Origin: RH-AL1 sp965249685
GTDB lineage: Bacteria; Pseudomonadota; Alphaproteobacteria; Rhizobiales; Beijerinckiaceae
Assembly (NCBI GenBank): GCA_965249685.1
Contig: CBDFMN010000003.1
Location: forward strand, 2,356,001-2,420,000
Reading direction: 5' to 3'
DNA: 64,000 nt
The notes below the pieces were generated by a model. The model saw nothing but the letters and a program-made list of their open reading frames with translations. It did not search any database and was not told the DNA's origin. This document shows, piece by piece, positions 1 to 8,340 of this stretch. Position numbers and translations under genes: made by a program. Position 1 is the first letter of the stretch; every line of letters starts with the position of its first letter.

Positions 1-608
1 CAGTATTCTTGCGTTTCCCGCAGGGCGCGATCGACATCGATCGGCGGTGTTCGCGGATCGGTCGAGCGCGCGTAGCTGAGCACGAAGCTCAGCCGCTCGC
101 CCTCGCGGACCGTGAAGCGCGCTTGGGCATCGTGGTCGGTGAGTGTGAGCGGCACCGGGGCGTGGAGCGTCACCCGATTGGGGCCGACGCGCGCCGAGAA
201 GCTCGTCTCGTCCAGCTCGCTCCAGGGCGGCAGCGCGCCGTAGTCGAAGCGCAGACGGAGGTCGAGTTGCATAGGCACCGCGCCGGACAGGCCCTCGACA
301 ATCCGCACGAGGCTGGGAAACGCGCCCCGGTTCGGCATGAAGTCGATGGTGCGGACCGTGCCCTGCGGCGTGGTCACCTCCTGCTCGATGATGAGCGTGT
401 CGCTTTGGTAGCGCCGCTCGCGTCGGGTGACCTCGCCCTGTGGGGCGATCAGCCACCGGCCGTTCTCGGCAGTCCCGAGCAGCGCGGCGAAGCAGGCGTC
501 GTCGTCGAAGCGCAGCCAGCAGAGCCAATCGATCGAGCCGTTGCGGTTGACGAGCGCGGCGGTCTCGCTATCGCCGATCATGGCGTAGTCTTCGATGGGG
601 GAACTCAT
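1..608 (-). CDS. Glycoside hydrolase family 15-like protein (glucoamylase/trehalase type), N-terminal part
   Basis: The reverse strand is open from an ATG at 608 to the left edge, so only about the first 200 residues are present. The start reads MSSPIEDYAMIGDSETAALV, followed by NGSIDWLCWLRFDDDACFA and PQGTVRTIDFMP. This is the typical N-terminal beta-sandwich of bacterial GH15 proteins (glucoamylase- or trehalase-like enzymes that remove glucose from alpha-glucans or trehalose). The catalytic (alpha/alpha)6 barrel would lie outside the window, so substrate cannot be judged. The gene follows the SDR gene on the same strand after 49 bp and may share its transcript. Confidence 0.85.
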   Translation of the reverse strand, partial: MSSPIEDYAMIGDSETAALVNRNGSIDWLCWLRFDDDACFAALLGTAENGRWLIAPQGEVTRRERRYQSDTLIIEQEVTTPQGTVRTIDFMPNRGAFPSLVRIVEGLSGAVPMQLDLRLRFDYGALPPWSELDETSFSARVGPNRVTLHAPVPLTLTDHDAQARFTVREGERLSFVLSYARSTDPRTPPIDVDRALRETQEY

Positions 609-657
609 GGCGCCTCGTCTGATCGCGCGGGATAGGGGCGGCGGAGGCAGCCGGCGG

Positions 658-1650
658 TCAGACCTTCAGCTTCTTAGCCAGCAGGTGCAGGCCGGCGATG
701 GCGCCGATCCCGGCCGCCGCCCAGAAGGCCATGCGGTGGCGATCGGTGAACATTTCCCAGCTGCCGGTGCGCGCCTTGGCGTCGAAGCGCCCGTGTGCGC
801 CATAGGCGCCCGGCACCGGCTCGTAGAGGTTGGAAGGCGCGTCGGCCGGCAGGAGCATCTGCGTCAGCTGCCCGGTGTAGCCGGCCTTGGCGAGGTAGCG
901 GTCGATGAGCCCCGGCGCGATGCGGTTGGCGAGGATCGCTTTGATCGTGGGAAAGCCGACCCAGATCTGCCGGCGGTGATGCGTGGCGGCAAAGAGGATG
1001 GCGCGGGCCGGCACCTCGGGCTGGTAGATCGGCGGCACCGGCATCGCCTTGCGACCCATCTTGTTCATCGCCCAGTCGAACTGCGGCGTGTTCACCGCCG
1101 GCAGGTCGACCATGGTGATGTGGATGTCGAGCTTGTCGTGGATGATCTCGGACCGCAGCGAGTCCGTGAAACCGCGGATTGCGAATTTGGCGCCGCAGTA
1201 GATCGATTGCAGCGGCACGGAGCGGTAGCCGAGCGCCGAACCAACGTTGATGATGGTGCCGCGATTGCGCTCGCGCATGCGCTTCAGGGCCGACATGGTG
1301 CCGTGCACCTGCCCGAGGTAGGTGACGGCCGTGCCGCGCTCGATCTCCTTCGCCGTGAGCTTGTGCACCGGCGCGAAGACGGTCGCCATGGCGACGTTCA
1401 CCCACACGTCGATCGGCCCCAACTCCTGCTCGATCCGATCGGCGGCCGTTTCCACCGCGGCCGCATCGGCGACGTCGGTGGGGATGGCGAGCGCCCGACC
1501 ACCGTATCGGCGCAATGCCTCGGCGGCGGTGTTCAAACGGTCGGGATCGCGCGACAGCAGGGCGATGTCGTACCCCTCCTGGGCGAACGCCTCCACGGTC
1601 GCCCTGCCGACGCCGGCGCCCGCCCCGGTTACAACCGCAATTTTCGCCAT
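658..1650 (-). CDS. SDR family NAD(P)-dependent oxidoreductase with C-terminal extension
   Basis: A 330-residue short-chain dehydrogenase/reductase. The Rossmann cofactor motif TGAGAGVG is at residues 8-15, the catalytic serine is S138 (NVGSALG) and the YxxxK pair is Y151/K155 (YCGAK). The usual NNAG structural motif is altered to NVAM near residue 85. The family norm is about 250 residues; the extra 70-80 residues end in a hydrophobic segment (WAAAGIGAIAGLHLL) that could anchor the enzyme to the membrane. This longer type is common in alphaproteobacteria beside glycosidase and stress genes. Substrate is unknown. It is the first gene of a probable two-gene unit with the GH15 gene. Confidence 0.9.
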   Translation of the reverse strand: MAKIAVVTGAGAGVGRATVEAFAQEGYDIALLSRDPDRLNTAAEALRRYGGRALAIPTDVADAAAVETAADRIEQELGPIDVWVNVAMATVFAPVHKLTAKEIERGTAVTYLGQVHGTMSALKRMRERNRGTIINVGSALGYRSVPLQSIYCGAKFAIRGFTDSLRSEIIHDKLDIHITMVDLPAVNTPQFDWAMNKMGRKAMPVPPIYQPEVPARAILFAATHHRRQIWVGFPTIKAILANRIAPGLIDRYLAKAGYTGQLTQMLLPADAPSNLYEPVPGAYGAHGRFDAKARTGSWEMFTDRHRMAFWAAAGIGAIAGLHLLAKKLKV

Positions 1651-1821
1651 GACCGACCCCTAAATTGAACCTGAGCAACAAAGGCGGGATCGAATCGATC
1701 CGACCGATGGTTAAAAGGTTATAAAAGGATAAAAGGTGGCGTATCGCTCACCCGGGCGTCACTTCGCCCGAGCGGATTTGAAGCCTTTCGCGCCTTCCGG
1801 CGCCGTTCCCGATCGGCCTTC

Positions 1822-3141
1822 GTGACCGCACGCCTCCGCAAACTGCTCAGCGCCCTCGGCGACGTGTTCTGGATCCTGCCCGGGCTGATGGTCCTCGGCG
1901 GCATTCTGCTCGCCCTCGGCCTCGTGGCGCTCGATCGTAGCGGCATGGTTCCCCAACGGCTGATCGACAGCCCGTGGCTCTACAATGGCGGCGGCACCGG
2001 CGCGCGCACCCTTCTCGGCGCGGTCGCCTCGTCCACCATCGGCGTCGCCGGCACCGTGTTCTCCATCACCATCGCGGCGCTCTCCCTCGCGGCGGGGCAG
2101 ATGGGGCCGCGCCTGCTGCGCAACTTCACGCGCGACCGCGGCAACCAGTTCACGCTCGGCGCCTTTCTCGGCACCTTCTCCTACGCGCTGATGGTGTTGC
2201 GCAGCGTCCGCACGCAGAGCGAGGGCGCCTTCGTGCCCCACCTGTCGCTCAGCGTCAGCATCCTGCTCGCCTTCGTCTGCGTGGGCACGCTGGTCTTCTT
2301 CGTCGGCCACATGGCAGGACGCATCAACGTCGACACGGTGATCGAGCTGGTCAGCGAGGACATCCGCGCGTCCATGAGGCACTTGATGCGGGAGACGCCG
2401 CCGCGAGCACCTCTGGCGGGCTTAGACTGGCACGAAGCCGACGTGGTGCGCGGATCTCGTCGCGGCTACATGCAGCAGCTCGACGAGGACGGTTTGGCCG
2501 ATTGGGCTGCGGCGTACGGCGTAACGATCCGCATGCTGGTGCGGCCCGGCGACTTCGTCTTTCCCGGCGCCGCCCTTGCCGCGGTGATGCCGGCGGTTGA
2601 GGGCGCGGCGAAGGCGATCGACAGCGCCACCGCCGTCGGCGGCCAGCGCCTCGGCTCGATCGGCCTCGACTATGCCGTGCGCCAGTTGGTGGAGGTCGCC
2701 GTGCGCGCCCTGTCGCCGGGCATCAACGACCCGCACACCGCGATGAGCGTGCTCGACCGGCTTGGCGCGGCGCTGTGCGACACGGTTCCGCTGCATCTGC
2801 CCGATGGCGTCCACCGCCGCGACGACCGCGTTGTCCTCATCGTGCCCACCCTCGACTACGCCGGCCTCGCCGACGCGATGTTCGACCTCATCCGCCAGAA
2901 CGCCGCCGGCAGCGCGGCCGTGCTGGGGCGCCTGCTGGACGTGCTCACCGCCGTCGCGTCCTGCGAGCGCGCGCCGACGCGGCAGCGCGAGCTACAACGG
3001 CATGCCGACCTCATGCTGCACGACGCCGAACGCGATATCGAAACTCCCGCGGACCTCTGTGGGGTGCGACGCCGCCACGCCCGCTTCGGCGCCGTCGTGG
3101 CACAGGGACCGCTCGCGATGATTGCCATGGGAGCTGTCTGA
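1822..3141 (+). CDS. DUF2254 family integral membrane protein
   Basis: A 439-residue protein of the DUF2254 family. Four hydrophobic segments lie in the first 170 residues (about 14-36, 60-90, 112-127 and 142-165), followed by a soluble C-terminal half containing the conserved ALSPGINDPHTAMSVLDRL stretch. Function is unknown in the family; the neighbours (mechanosensitive channel, cation exchangers) suggest an envelope or ion-homeostasis role. The start is a GTG at 1822 with no clear ribosome binding site, so it is uncertain. The end overlaps an ATG-initiated start of the downstream DUF1622 ORF by 20 bp. Confidence 0.85.
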   Translation: MTARLRKLLSALGDVFWILPGLMVLGGILLALGLVALDRSGMVPQRLIDSPWLYNGGGTGARTLLGAVASSTIGVAGTVFSITIAALSLAAGQMGPRLLRNFTRDRGNQFTLGAFLGTFSYALMVLRSVRTQSEGAFVPHLSLSVSILLAFVCVGTLVFFVGHMAGRINVDTVIELVSEDIRASMRHLMRETPPRAPLAGLDWHEADVVRGSRRGYMQQLDEDGLADWAAAYGVTIRMLVRPGDFVFPGAALAAVMPAVEGAAKAIDSATAVGGQRLGSIGLDYAVRQLVEVAVRALSPGINDPHTAMSVLDRLGAALCDTVPLHLPDGVHRRDDRVVLIVPTLDYAGLADAMFDLIRQNAAGSAAVLGRLLDVLTAVASCERAPTRQRELQRHADLMLHDAERDIETPADLCGVRRRHARFGAVVAQGPLAMIAMGAV

Positions 3142-4042
3142 GGTGGACCTGCTCATGCAAGCCACGCTTCTGCTGGCGGATGGGATCGAAGGGGCGGGCG
3201 CCCTCGTCATCGGCCTAGCCGCGGTCGAGGCGACGCTGCGTGCCCTTGTCCTGTTTCTTCCCGGGCAGGACCGAAGCGATCAGGCGCCCGACCTCAAGGA
3301 AGCCGTGCGCCTGCGCCTCGGCCGCTGGCTCGCCGTGGCGCTTGAACTGGAACTCGGCGCCGACATCCTGCGCACCGCCGTCGCTCCGACGTGGACGGAG
3401 ATCGGCCAGCTCGGTGCCATCGTCGTCCTGCGGACCGCGCTCAACTTCTTCCTGCAGCAGGAGATCGATAAGGCGGAGGCACGACGGCCTGCGCCTGTCG
3501 CGCCTGTCGCCGCGGCGGGTCTCGACCTTCCCCGATCATCGAAAGGCATAGGCTTATGGACTTCCTCGGGATCTCCTGGGTTGGCGTCGATGCGGAGAAC
3601 GGCCGCAAGCTTCTGCTGTCGCTGGCCTTCGTCGCGCTCGTGCTGCTCGGCAGCGCGGGCTTGCGCGCACTGCTCGGGCGCGTCCTCGGAAGCGCGGATC
3701 ATTCGAGCATTCAGGCGAAGTTCTGGATGCGGCAGGGGGTCAGCCTGTTTGCCGCCGTCCTGCTCATCCTCGGCCTGCTGTCGATCTGGTTCAACGATCC
3801 CGCGCGCCTTGGCGACAGCCTTCGGCCTGATCTCCGCCGGCCTCGCCTTCGCCTTACAGCAGGTGGTGACCTCGATTGCCGGCTACTTCGTCATTCTGCG
3901 CGGCTCCACCTTACGGTCGGCGACCGCATCTCCATGGGCGGCGTGCGCGACGACGTCATGCGGCTTGGTTTCATCCAGACGACGATCATGGAAATGGGCG
4001 AGCCGCCGAGCGCGCAGGGCGCCGACCCAGCCATGTGGGTGA
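3122..4042 (+). CDS. DUF1622 family membrane protein, reading on out of family into the mscS region
   Basis: Residues about 8-125 match the DUF1622 pattern: an N-terminal hydrophobic segment (ALVIGLAAVEATLRALVLF), then LGRWLAVALELELGADILRT and AIVVLRTALNFFLQQEI. DUF1622 proteins are normally about 120-140 residues with two or three membrane segments. Here the frame has no stop at the expected place (about 3540) and runs to 4042 as low-complexity, non-family sequence inside the mscS gene. A stop at 3549-3551 lies in another frame, so a 1-nt indel just before 3540 may have removed the natural end. A GTG at 3143 is an alternative start that avoids overlap with DUF2254. Confidence 0.6.
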   Translation: MPWELSEVDLLMQATLLLADGIEGAGALVIGLAAVEATLRALVLFLPGQDRSDQAPDLKEAVRLRLGRWLAVALELELGADILRTAVAPTWTEIGQLGAIVVLRTALNFFLQQEIDKAEARRPAPVAPVAAAGLDLPRSSKGIGLWTSSGSPGLASMRRTAASFCCRWPSSRSCCSAARACAHCSGASSEARIIRAFRRSSGCGRGSACLPPSCSSSACCRSGSTIPRALATAFGLISAGLAFALQQVVTSIAGYFVILRGSTLRSATASPWAACATTSCGLVSSRRRSWKWASRRARRAPTQPCG

Positions 4043-4533
4043 AGAGCCGGCAGTTCACCGGGCGCATCGTCACCGTGACCAACTCCAAGATCTTCGCCGA
4101 GCCGGTGTTCAACCACACCCGCGACTTCCCCGTCATCTGGGAGGAGATGCCGATCCCCAACACCTATCAGGCGGACCGCGGCCGCGCGGAGGCCATCCTG
4201 CTCGAAGCCGCAAGGCTCCACGCCACCAGCGCCGACGCGATGGCGGCCGAGGCCAAACAGAACCTGGAGCAGCGCTTCGGCGTACAGCCGGTCGACCTCG
4301 AGCCCCGCGTCTTCTACCGCATCACCGACAATTGGCTGGAGCTCACGGTCCGCTTTATCGTCGGCACGCACAAGATCCGCAATGCCAAGGACGCGATGAG
4401 CCGGCACATCATCGCGGAGTTCGACAAGGCCGGCATCGGTATCGCGTCCGCCACCTACGACATCGTCGGCTTTCCGGCGGTCCGGATCGAGCGGTCGCCT
4501 GCGCAAACCGATCAGCCGCCGCTCCCTGCCTAG
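3556..4533 (+). pseudogene. MscS-family mechanosensitive ion channel, disrupted by a compensating +1/-1 frameshift pair
   Basis: The protein begins MDFLGISWVGVDAENG, has two hydrophobic segments, and its C-terminal half (VGDRISMGGVRDDVM, GFIQTTIMEMGEPP, GRIVTVTNSKIF) is plainly an MscS-like beta and alpha/beta domain. Between about 3808 and 3912 the family sequence (LATAFGLISAGLAFALQQ, then GYFVILRG) appears only in the next frame. An extra T near 3808-3810 shifts the frame and a missing base near 3911-3913 restores it. As written, about 34 residues covering the pore-lining third membrane helix are replaced by arginine-rich nonsense, so the encoded channel should not work unless the indels are sequence errors. 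Confidence 0.8.
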
Positions 4534-4580
4534 ACGCTGCAGGACAGCGCTTCTCTTTCCCACAGAACAGGAACCTTCCC

Positions 4581-4739
4581 ATGCTCATGATCATCATATG
4601 TTTCCTGGCTCCGTGGCTCGCGATGTTCCTGCGAGGCAAAGTCTTCCAAGGGGTGATCTGCGTCATACTCCACCTCACCTTGATCGGCTGGATCCCGGCG
4701 ACGATCTGGGCACTCGCCGTGACCCGCGACCGGGCCTGA
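4581..4739 (+). CDS. YqaE/Pmp3 family small membrane protein
   Basis: A 52-residue protein of two hydrophobic helices separated by a short basic loop: MLMIIICFLAPWLAMF, then FQGVICVILHLTLIGWIPAT. This is the layout and length of the YqaE/Pmp3 (UPF0057) family of stress-related plasma membrane proteolipids. An AGGAACC ribosome binding site precedes the ATG at 4581. It lies 47 bp after mscS and probably belongs to the same ion/osmotic-stress block. The ATG at 4587 is an alternative start. Confidence 0.85.
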   Translation: MLMIIICFLAPWLAMFLRGKVFQGVICVILHLTLIGWIPATIWALAVTRDRA

Positions 4740-4945
4740 TCTCAAGGCTTTGGCAAGTGGTCACGCGCTAAGCCCGCAAGCTGACCGACCGGCGCTGCAT
4801 TTAACGTATGCCGATCCCGGACAATCGGGTTGCCGCTGGCTTCCCGGCATCCCGTCTGCCGCGACCGAGTGCGGCAAAGGTCCTTCTCGTCCTATGAACC
4901 GGAGGGGCGGCCGCAACGGTCTGCGTCCTTCCTCGATCGGAACGC

Positions 4946-5965
4946 ATGTCCACCGCAACAGCCCTCCTCATCTTCGCCGGCAGCTTGGTGCTCAGCCTCC
5001 TAGCCAGCGTGGTTCTGACCGAGCGGTTGGATCAGGTCGGCGAGCGTTTCCGTTTTCCCGCAGGGCTGCTCGGTCTGGTGACGGCGCTCGGCGCCGACGC
5101 TCCGGAGATCGCATCGGCCATCACTGCGCTGATCGGCGGCCAGCACGACCTCGGGCAAGGGGTCATCTTCGGGTCGAACATCTTCAACGTCGCATTCCTG
5201 CTCGGTTTCAGCGCCCTCGCTGCCGGCCGTGTCGCGGTGGGATGGGCCAATCTCGCGCTGAACGGCGGCGTGGCGCTCGGCGTCACCGCGGTGATCGGCG
5301 CTCAAACCGCGACCCTGATCGACTGGCGGGCGGCGGGCCTGCTGCTCGCCCTGATCCTGATCCCTTATTTCGCGGTTTGCTCCCTGCAGCCCGCGCGGCT
5401 GGCCAGGCTTCCGCTGCCTGCCCCGGTCACGCGCTGGCTCGTCGAGGCGACCCGCTCGGCAAGCCGGGACGAGGCGGCGGAGGAGGCCGAAGACGAAGCC
5501 GACGCTTCGTCAGGCCGCACCATGACCCTAGCCGATGGCCTGTCGATCCTGCCGATGCTGGCGGTGGTCGTCGCGACGTCGGTCGCCATGGTTAGGACAG
5601 CGTCACTGCTGGGCGAGACCTGGCATGTCTCGGAGGTGGTGATCGGCACCTTTGTCGTGGCGACGCTCACCGGCCTGCCCAACCTGGTCGCCGCGGTTGC
5701 GCTTGCCGCCAAGAACCGGGGCGCGGCCCTGACGAGCGAGGCCTATAATTCCAACTCGCTCAACCTGCTGATCGGCATCTACGTCCCGACCTTGCTCGTG
5801 GTGCAAGAGCCGCCCTCACGGGGCGGCCTGGCCTCGGCGACCTGGCTGATCGGCATCACGGTCGCCTCGCTGGTCCTCGGAACGGTGAGGCGCGGATTTG
5901 ACCGTTTGACCGGCGCGCTGCTTCTCCTGGGTTACGCCGGCTTCGTCTTCTTCGTCGTCGGGTAA
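4946..5965 (+). CDS. CaCA-superfamily sodium/calcium exchanger-like protein
   Basis: A 339-residue membrane protein with two alpha-repeats: TALGADAPEIASAI with GSNIFNVAFLLG in the first half, and LTGLPNLVAAVALAAKN with YNSNSLNLLIGIY in the second. These acidic/Asn-containing repeats form the cation site in Na+/Ca2+ and H+/Ca2+ exchangers. A charged loop (EEAEDEAD, about residues 178-190) separates the halves. It is followed after 40 bp by a second, only distantly similar exchanger of the CAX type; the two probably act together in calcium or cation export. A GGA-containing site lies just upstream of the ATG. Confidence 0.85.
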   Translation: MSTATALLIFAGSLVLSLLASVVLTERLDQVGERFRFPAGLLGLVTALGADAPEIASAITALIGGQHDLGQGVIFGSNIFNVAFLLGFSALAAGRVAVGWANLALNGGVALGVTAVIGAQTATLIDWRAAGLLLALILIPYFAVCSLQPARLARLPLPAPVTRWLVEATRSASRDEAAEEAEDEADASSGRTMTLADGLSILPMLAVVVATSVAMVRTASLLGETWHVSEVVIGTFVVATLTGLPNLVAAVALAAKNRGAALTSEAYNSNSLNLLIGIYVPTLLVVQEPPSRGGLASATWLIGITVASLVLGTVRRGFDRLTGALLLLGYAGFVFFVVG

Positions 5966-6036
5966 TCCGAGCGATCTTTGTTGTACTCAGCAGGCCGGCC
6001 CTGAACGTGGTCTTCGCCGGCGGTTCTCAGACAGGA

Positions 6037-7152
6037 ATGATGATGGGCGCCGATCTCAAGCGACTGGCCGTACCACTCGCGCTTCTGCTCGTCGTCCCCG
6101 TCGCGCCCGTCATGCACTACGCTTTCAGCGTGCCGGCCTGGATCGTCTTCCTGGCCGGCGCGGTTGCCATCGCGATCCTCGCCGACTGGATGCGGCGCGC
6201 GACGGAGCAGGTGGCCGAGCGCGTCGGCTCGGCGATCGGAGGACTTCTCAACGTCAGCTTCGGCAGCCTCGCGGAACTGATCCTGTCCTTGTTCGTGCTG
6301 GCGAGCGGACAGGCCGAGGTCGTCCGCGCTCAGCTCACCGGCTCCATCATCGGCACCAGCCTGCTCGGTCTCGGCATCGCCATCGTGGTCGGGGGTGCCG
6401 GCCGCGTGCGGCAGACGTTCAAGCGCGAGCGCGCCGGGCAGCTGACGAGCCTCCTGGTCATCGTCCTCATCGCGCTGCTGCTGCCCGCGGTCTTCGACCT
6501 GACCAACCGCGCCGCGCAGGAGGCGCAAACCACCCTGAGAGACGAACAGCTTTCGATCGGCGTCGCGGTCGTACTGATCGGCCTCTACGCAGCCAACCTC
6601 GTCTACACGCTGGTGACGCATCGCGACGTATTTAGCGCCGCCGAGCCGCGTGAACACGGCGAAGCCGAACCAGGCTGGCCGCTGCCCGTCGCCTTGGCCG
6701 TCATGGTCGCCCTCACCGCCGCCATCGCGCTCGAAGCCGAGATCGTCTCCAGCGCGTTGGAAGTAACGGCCGCCACGCTCGGTTTGTCGCACGTGTTCCT
6801 CGGCGTGGTCGTCCTGGCGCTGGTCGGTACGGCCTCGGACCTCATTGCCGCCGCCGTGTTCGCCCGGCAGGACAAGATGGGCCTGGTGATGAGCATCTGC
6901 GTCGGCTCCTCCATCCAGGTCGCGCTGGTTGTCGCACCGGTCCTCGTCCTGGCCTCCTGGTTCATGGGCCACCGGCTGACGCTGGTGTTCGGCAACCCGC
7001 TCGACCTGTTCGCCATCGCAGGGACCGCTTTCATCGTGAACGCCATCGCCAGCGACGGGGAGACCACCTGGTTCGAGGGCGTCCTGCTCATCGGCGTGTA
7101 CCTCCTGTTCGCGCTGGCCTTCTTCTTTTCCGCACCTGTCGGCGGCGCATGA
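6037..7152 (+). CDS. Calcium/proton exchanger, CAX (ChaA-like) family
   Basis: About 371 residues with 10-11 hydrophobic segments. The two CAX alpha-repeats are NVSFGSLAELILSLFVL with GSIIGTSLLGLG in the N half, and GTASDLIAAAVFA with SICVGSSIQVAL in the C half. These match H+/Ca2+ antiporters that extrude Ca2+ across the inner membrane. Three consecutive ATG codons (6037, 6040, 6043) follow CAGGA; the third has the best spacing. A longer GTG start at 6007 is possible but has no ribosome binding site. Confidence 0.87.
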   Translation: MMMGADLKRLAVPLALLLVVPVAPVMHYAFSVPAWIVFLAGAVAIAILADWMRRATEQVAERVGSAIGGLLNVSFGSLAELILSLFVLASGQAEVVRAQLTGSIIGTSLLGLGIAIVVGGAGRVRQTFKRERAGQLTSLLVIVLIALLLPAVFDLTNRAAQEAQTTLRDEQLSIGVAVVLIGLYAANLVYTLVTHRDVFSAAEPREHGEAEPGWPLPVALAVMVALTAAIALEAEIVSSALEVTAATLGLSHVFLGVVVLALVGTASDLIAAAVFARQDKMGLVMSICVGSSIQVALVVAPVLVLASWFMGHRLTLVFGNPLDLFAIAGTAFIVNAIASDGETTWFEGVLLIGVYLLFALAFFFSAPVGGA

Positions 7153-7456
7153 ACAAGGGTCCGTCTGAAAGAGCCGAGCAAGTAGGAAGCGTATGGCATC
7201 GACCTAGATGCGCACCGACGCTCCACGATTAGGTGCCTCGAAAATCAGAGGTGCCCGCCATTGCGACGAGCACAGCGTCCAGGCAGGCATATGAAATCGG
7301 CTGCACGGGTGCAGAACCCAACGTCCGCTTCCGGGGAGCGAGTCAATGTCGGCTGTTGGCGCGTGACGACGCGAGCTTCTTGAAGCTCTCTGACCGTTCT
7401 AGAGCGAGGCTGCACGCGGACAGGAGCCTCCAGGATGCAGACGGCCATCGTACGTC
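7153..7456. other. Intergenic region between convergent CAX and DUF1003 genes
   Basis: About 300 bp without a supportable gene. It holds a copy of a short interspersed sequence (AACGTCCGCTTCCGG at 7320-7334) that recurs in other gaps of this window. Both flanking genes end here, so it should contain transcription ends, but no convincing hairpin with a T-run was seen. Confidence 0.5.
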
Positions 7457-8035
7457 CTATCGGTCTTTCACATCCTCCATTCTGTCCAGCACCGTCTCGG
7501 GGGCGACGTCCCTCTCCAGCTCCGCGAGTTCCGGCTGCGCCGACATGTCGACGTCGAGGCGTTTGGCGATGGCGATTGTCAAGGTGAGCAGCCGCGTCAC
7601 CTCGTGTTCCGACAACAGGTTGATCTGGAGGTCGAGATTAGCCCGCTTGTCTGCGAGCGCCGCAGCCCGGTTTTGGCTGATCAGGACAAAGGTCGAGAGA
7701 AAGATCGCTTCAACCGAAGCCGCGGTGGCCAGAATAACGAAGCTGGGGTCCCAGGCCTTGATACCCGCGACGACGCCAAGGTTGAGGACGACCCAGAGCA
7801 CCAGGATCGCGAGATGGATGTAGACGAAGACCATGCTGCCCGTGAAGCGGGTCATGGCCTGCGCGACCTTGTCCTGCGTCGTGGCCTGCCGCTCCTCGGC
7901 CTGGCGACGCGATTCCAGCGCCCGAATATTGCGGTCGAGCACGAAGGCGAGGCTGGCCGGGTCAGGTGGAGCGACGGTGGGGCCGAGTGCGTCGTCGCAG
8001 CGCTGTTGCGCGTTTTTGCTCGTCATGCGGAACAT
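7457..8035 (-). CDS. DUF1003 domain-containing membrane protein
   Basis: A 192-residue protein whose core (residues about 55-150) matches DUF1003: a lead-in helix, two adjacent membrane segments (GSMVFVYIHLAILVLWVVLN and SFVILATAASVEAIFLSTFV), then QNRAAALADKRANLDLQINL. Function of the family is unknown. An ATG at 8026 (MTSKNAQQ) has a better spaced GGAAG and may be the true start. The gene stands alone, converging on the CAX gene. Confidence 0.85.
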   Translation of the reverse strand: MFRMTSKNAQQRCDDALGPTVAPPDPASLAFVLDRNIRALESRRQAEERQATTQDKVAQAMTRFTGSMVFVYIHLAILVLWVVLNLGVVAGIKAWDPSFVILATAASVEAIFLSTFVLISQNRAAALADKRANLDLQINLLSEHEVTRLLTLTIAIAKRLDVDMSAQPELAELERDVAPETVLDRMEDVKDR

Positions 8036-8340
8036 CTTCCAATGATGGGGCTCTCTACCCGCGGCTGTCCGCTTGTTGCGACCGACACAGCCGGGCGCCC
8101 AGAGCGCGGCGCCGTCTCACAAGTCATGCGAGTGCACGGGCATGTGTGACGCGCCTCAAGGGCAGAATGCTCGCGGAACGATTAACTACAACAGGATCAG
8201 CAGGTATCGAAACAACGGGGTCAAGCGAACACTTGAACGTCCGCTTCCTGCCATTTAGCCGATGCCCGCAGTTGGCTGGCCAGTAATTGGCGCCCGGGCA
8301 CAAAGGGACGAGCGTAACGGGCTCCTGAAAGGAGCTCCCC
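8036..8340. other. Intergenic region between divergent DUF1003 and integrase genes
   Basis: About 305 bp with no gene seen. A good ribosome binding site (GAAAGGAGC) precedes the integrase ATG at 8341. Another copy of the short interspersed sequence (AACGTCCGCTTCC) is at 8236-8248. This gap is the left border of the accessory island. Confidence 0.45.

Noticed and set aside
595..1668. Long plus-strand ORF opposite the SDR gene
   Set aside because: Arg/His-rich translation with no family pattern; the opposite strand carries full SDR motifs. Typical antisense shadow of a GC-rich gene.
5932..6972. 346-codon minus-strand ORF over the CAX gene
   Set aside because: Asp/Arg/His/Gln-rich shadow sequence; the plus strand has clear membrane helices and alpha-repeats.
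7260..7345. Possible riboswitch-like leader (GC-rich stem near CTGCACGGGTGCAG)
   Set aside because: A short local hairpin only; it lies downstream of convergent genes where a riboswitch would have nothing to control.
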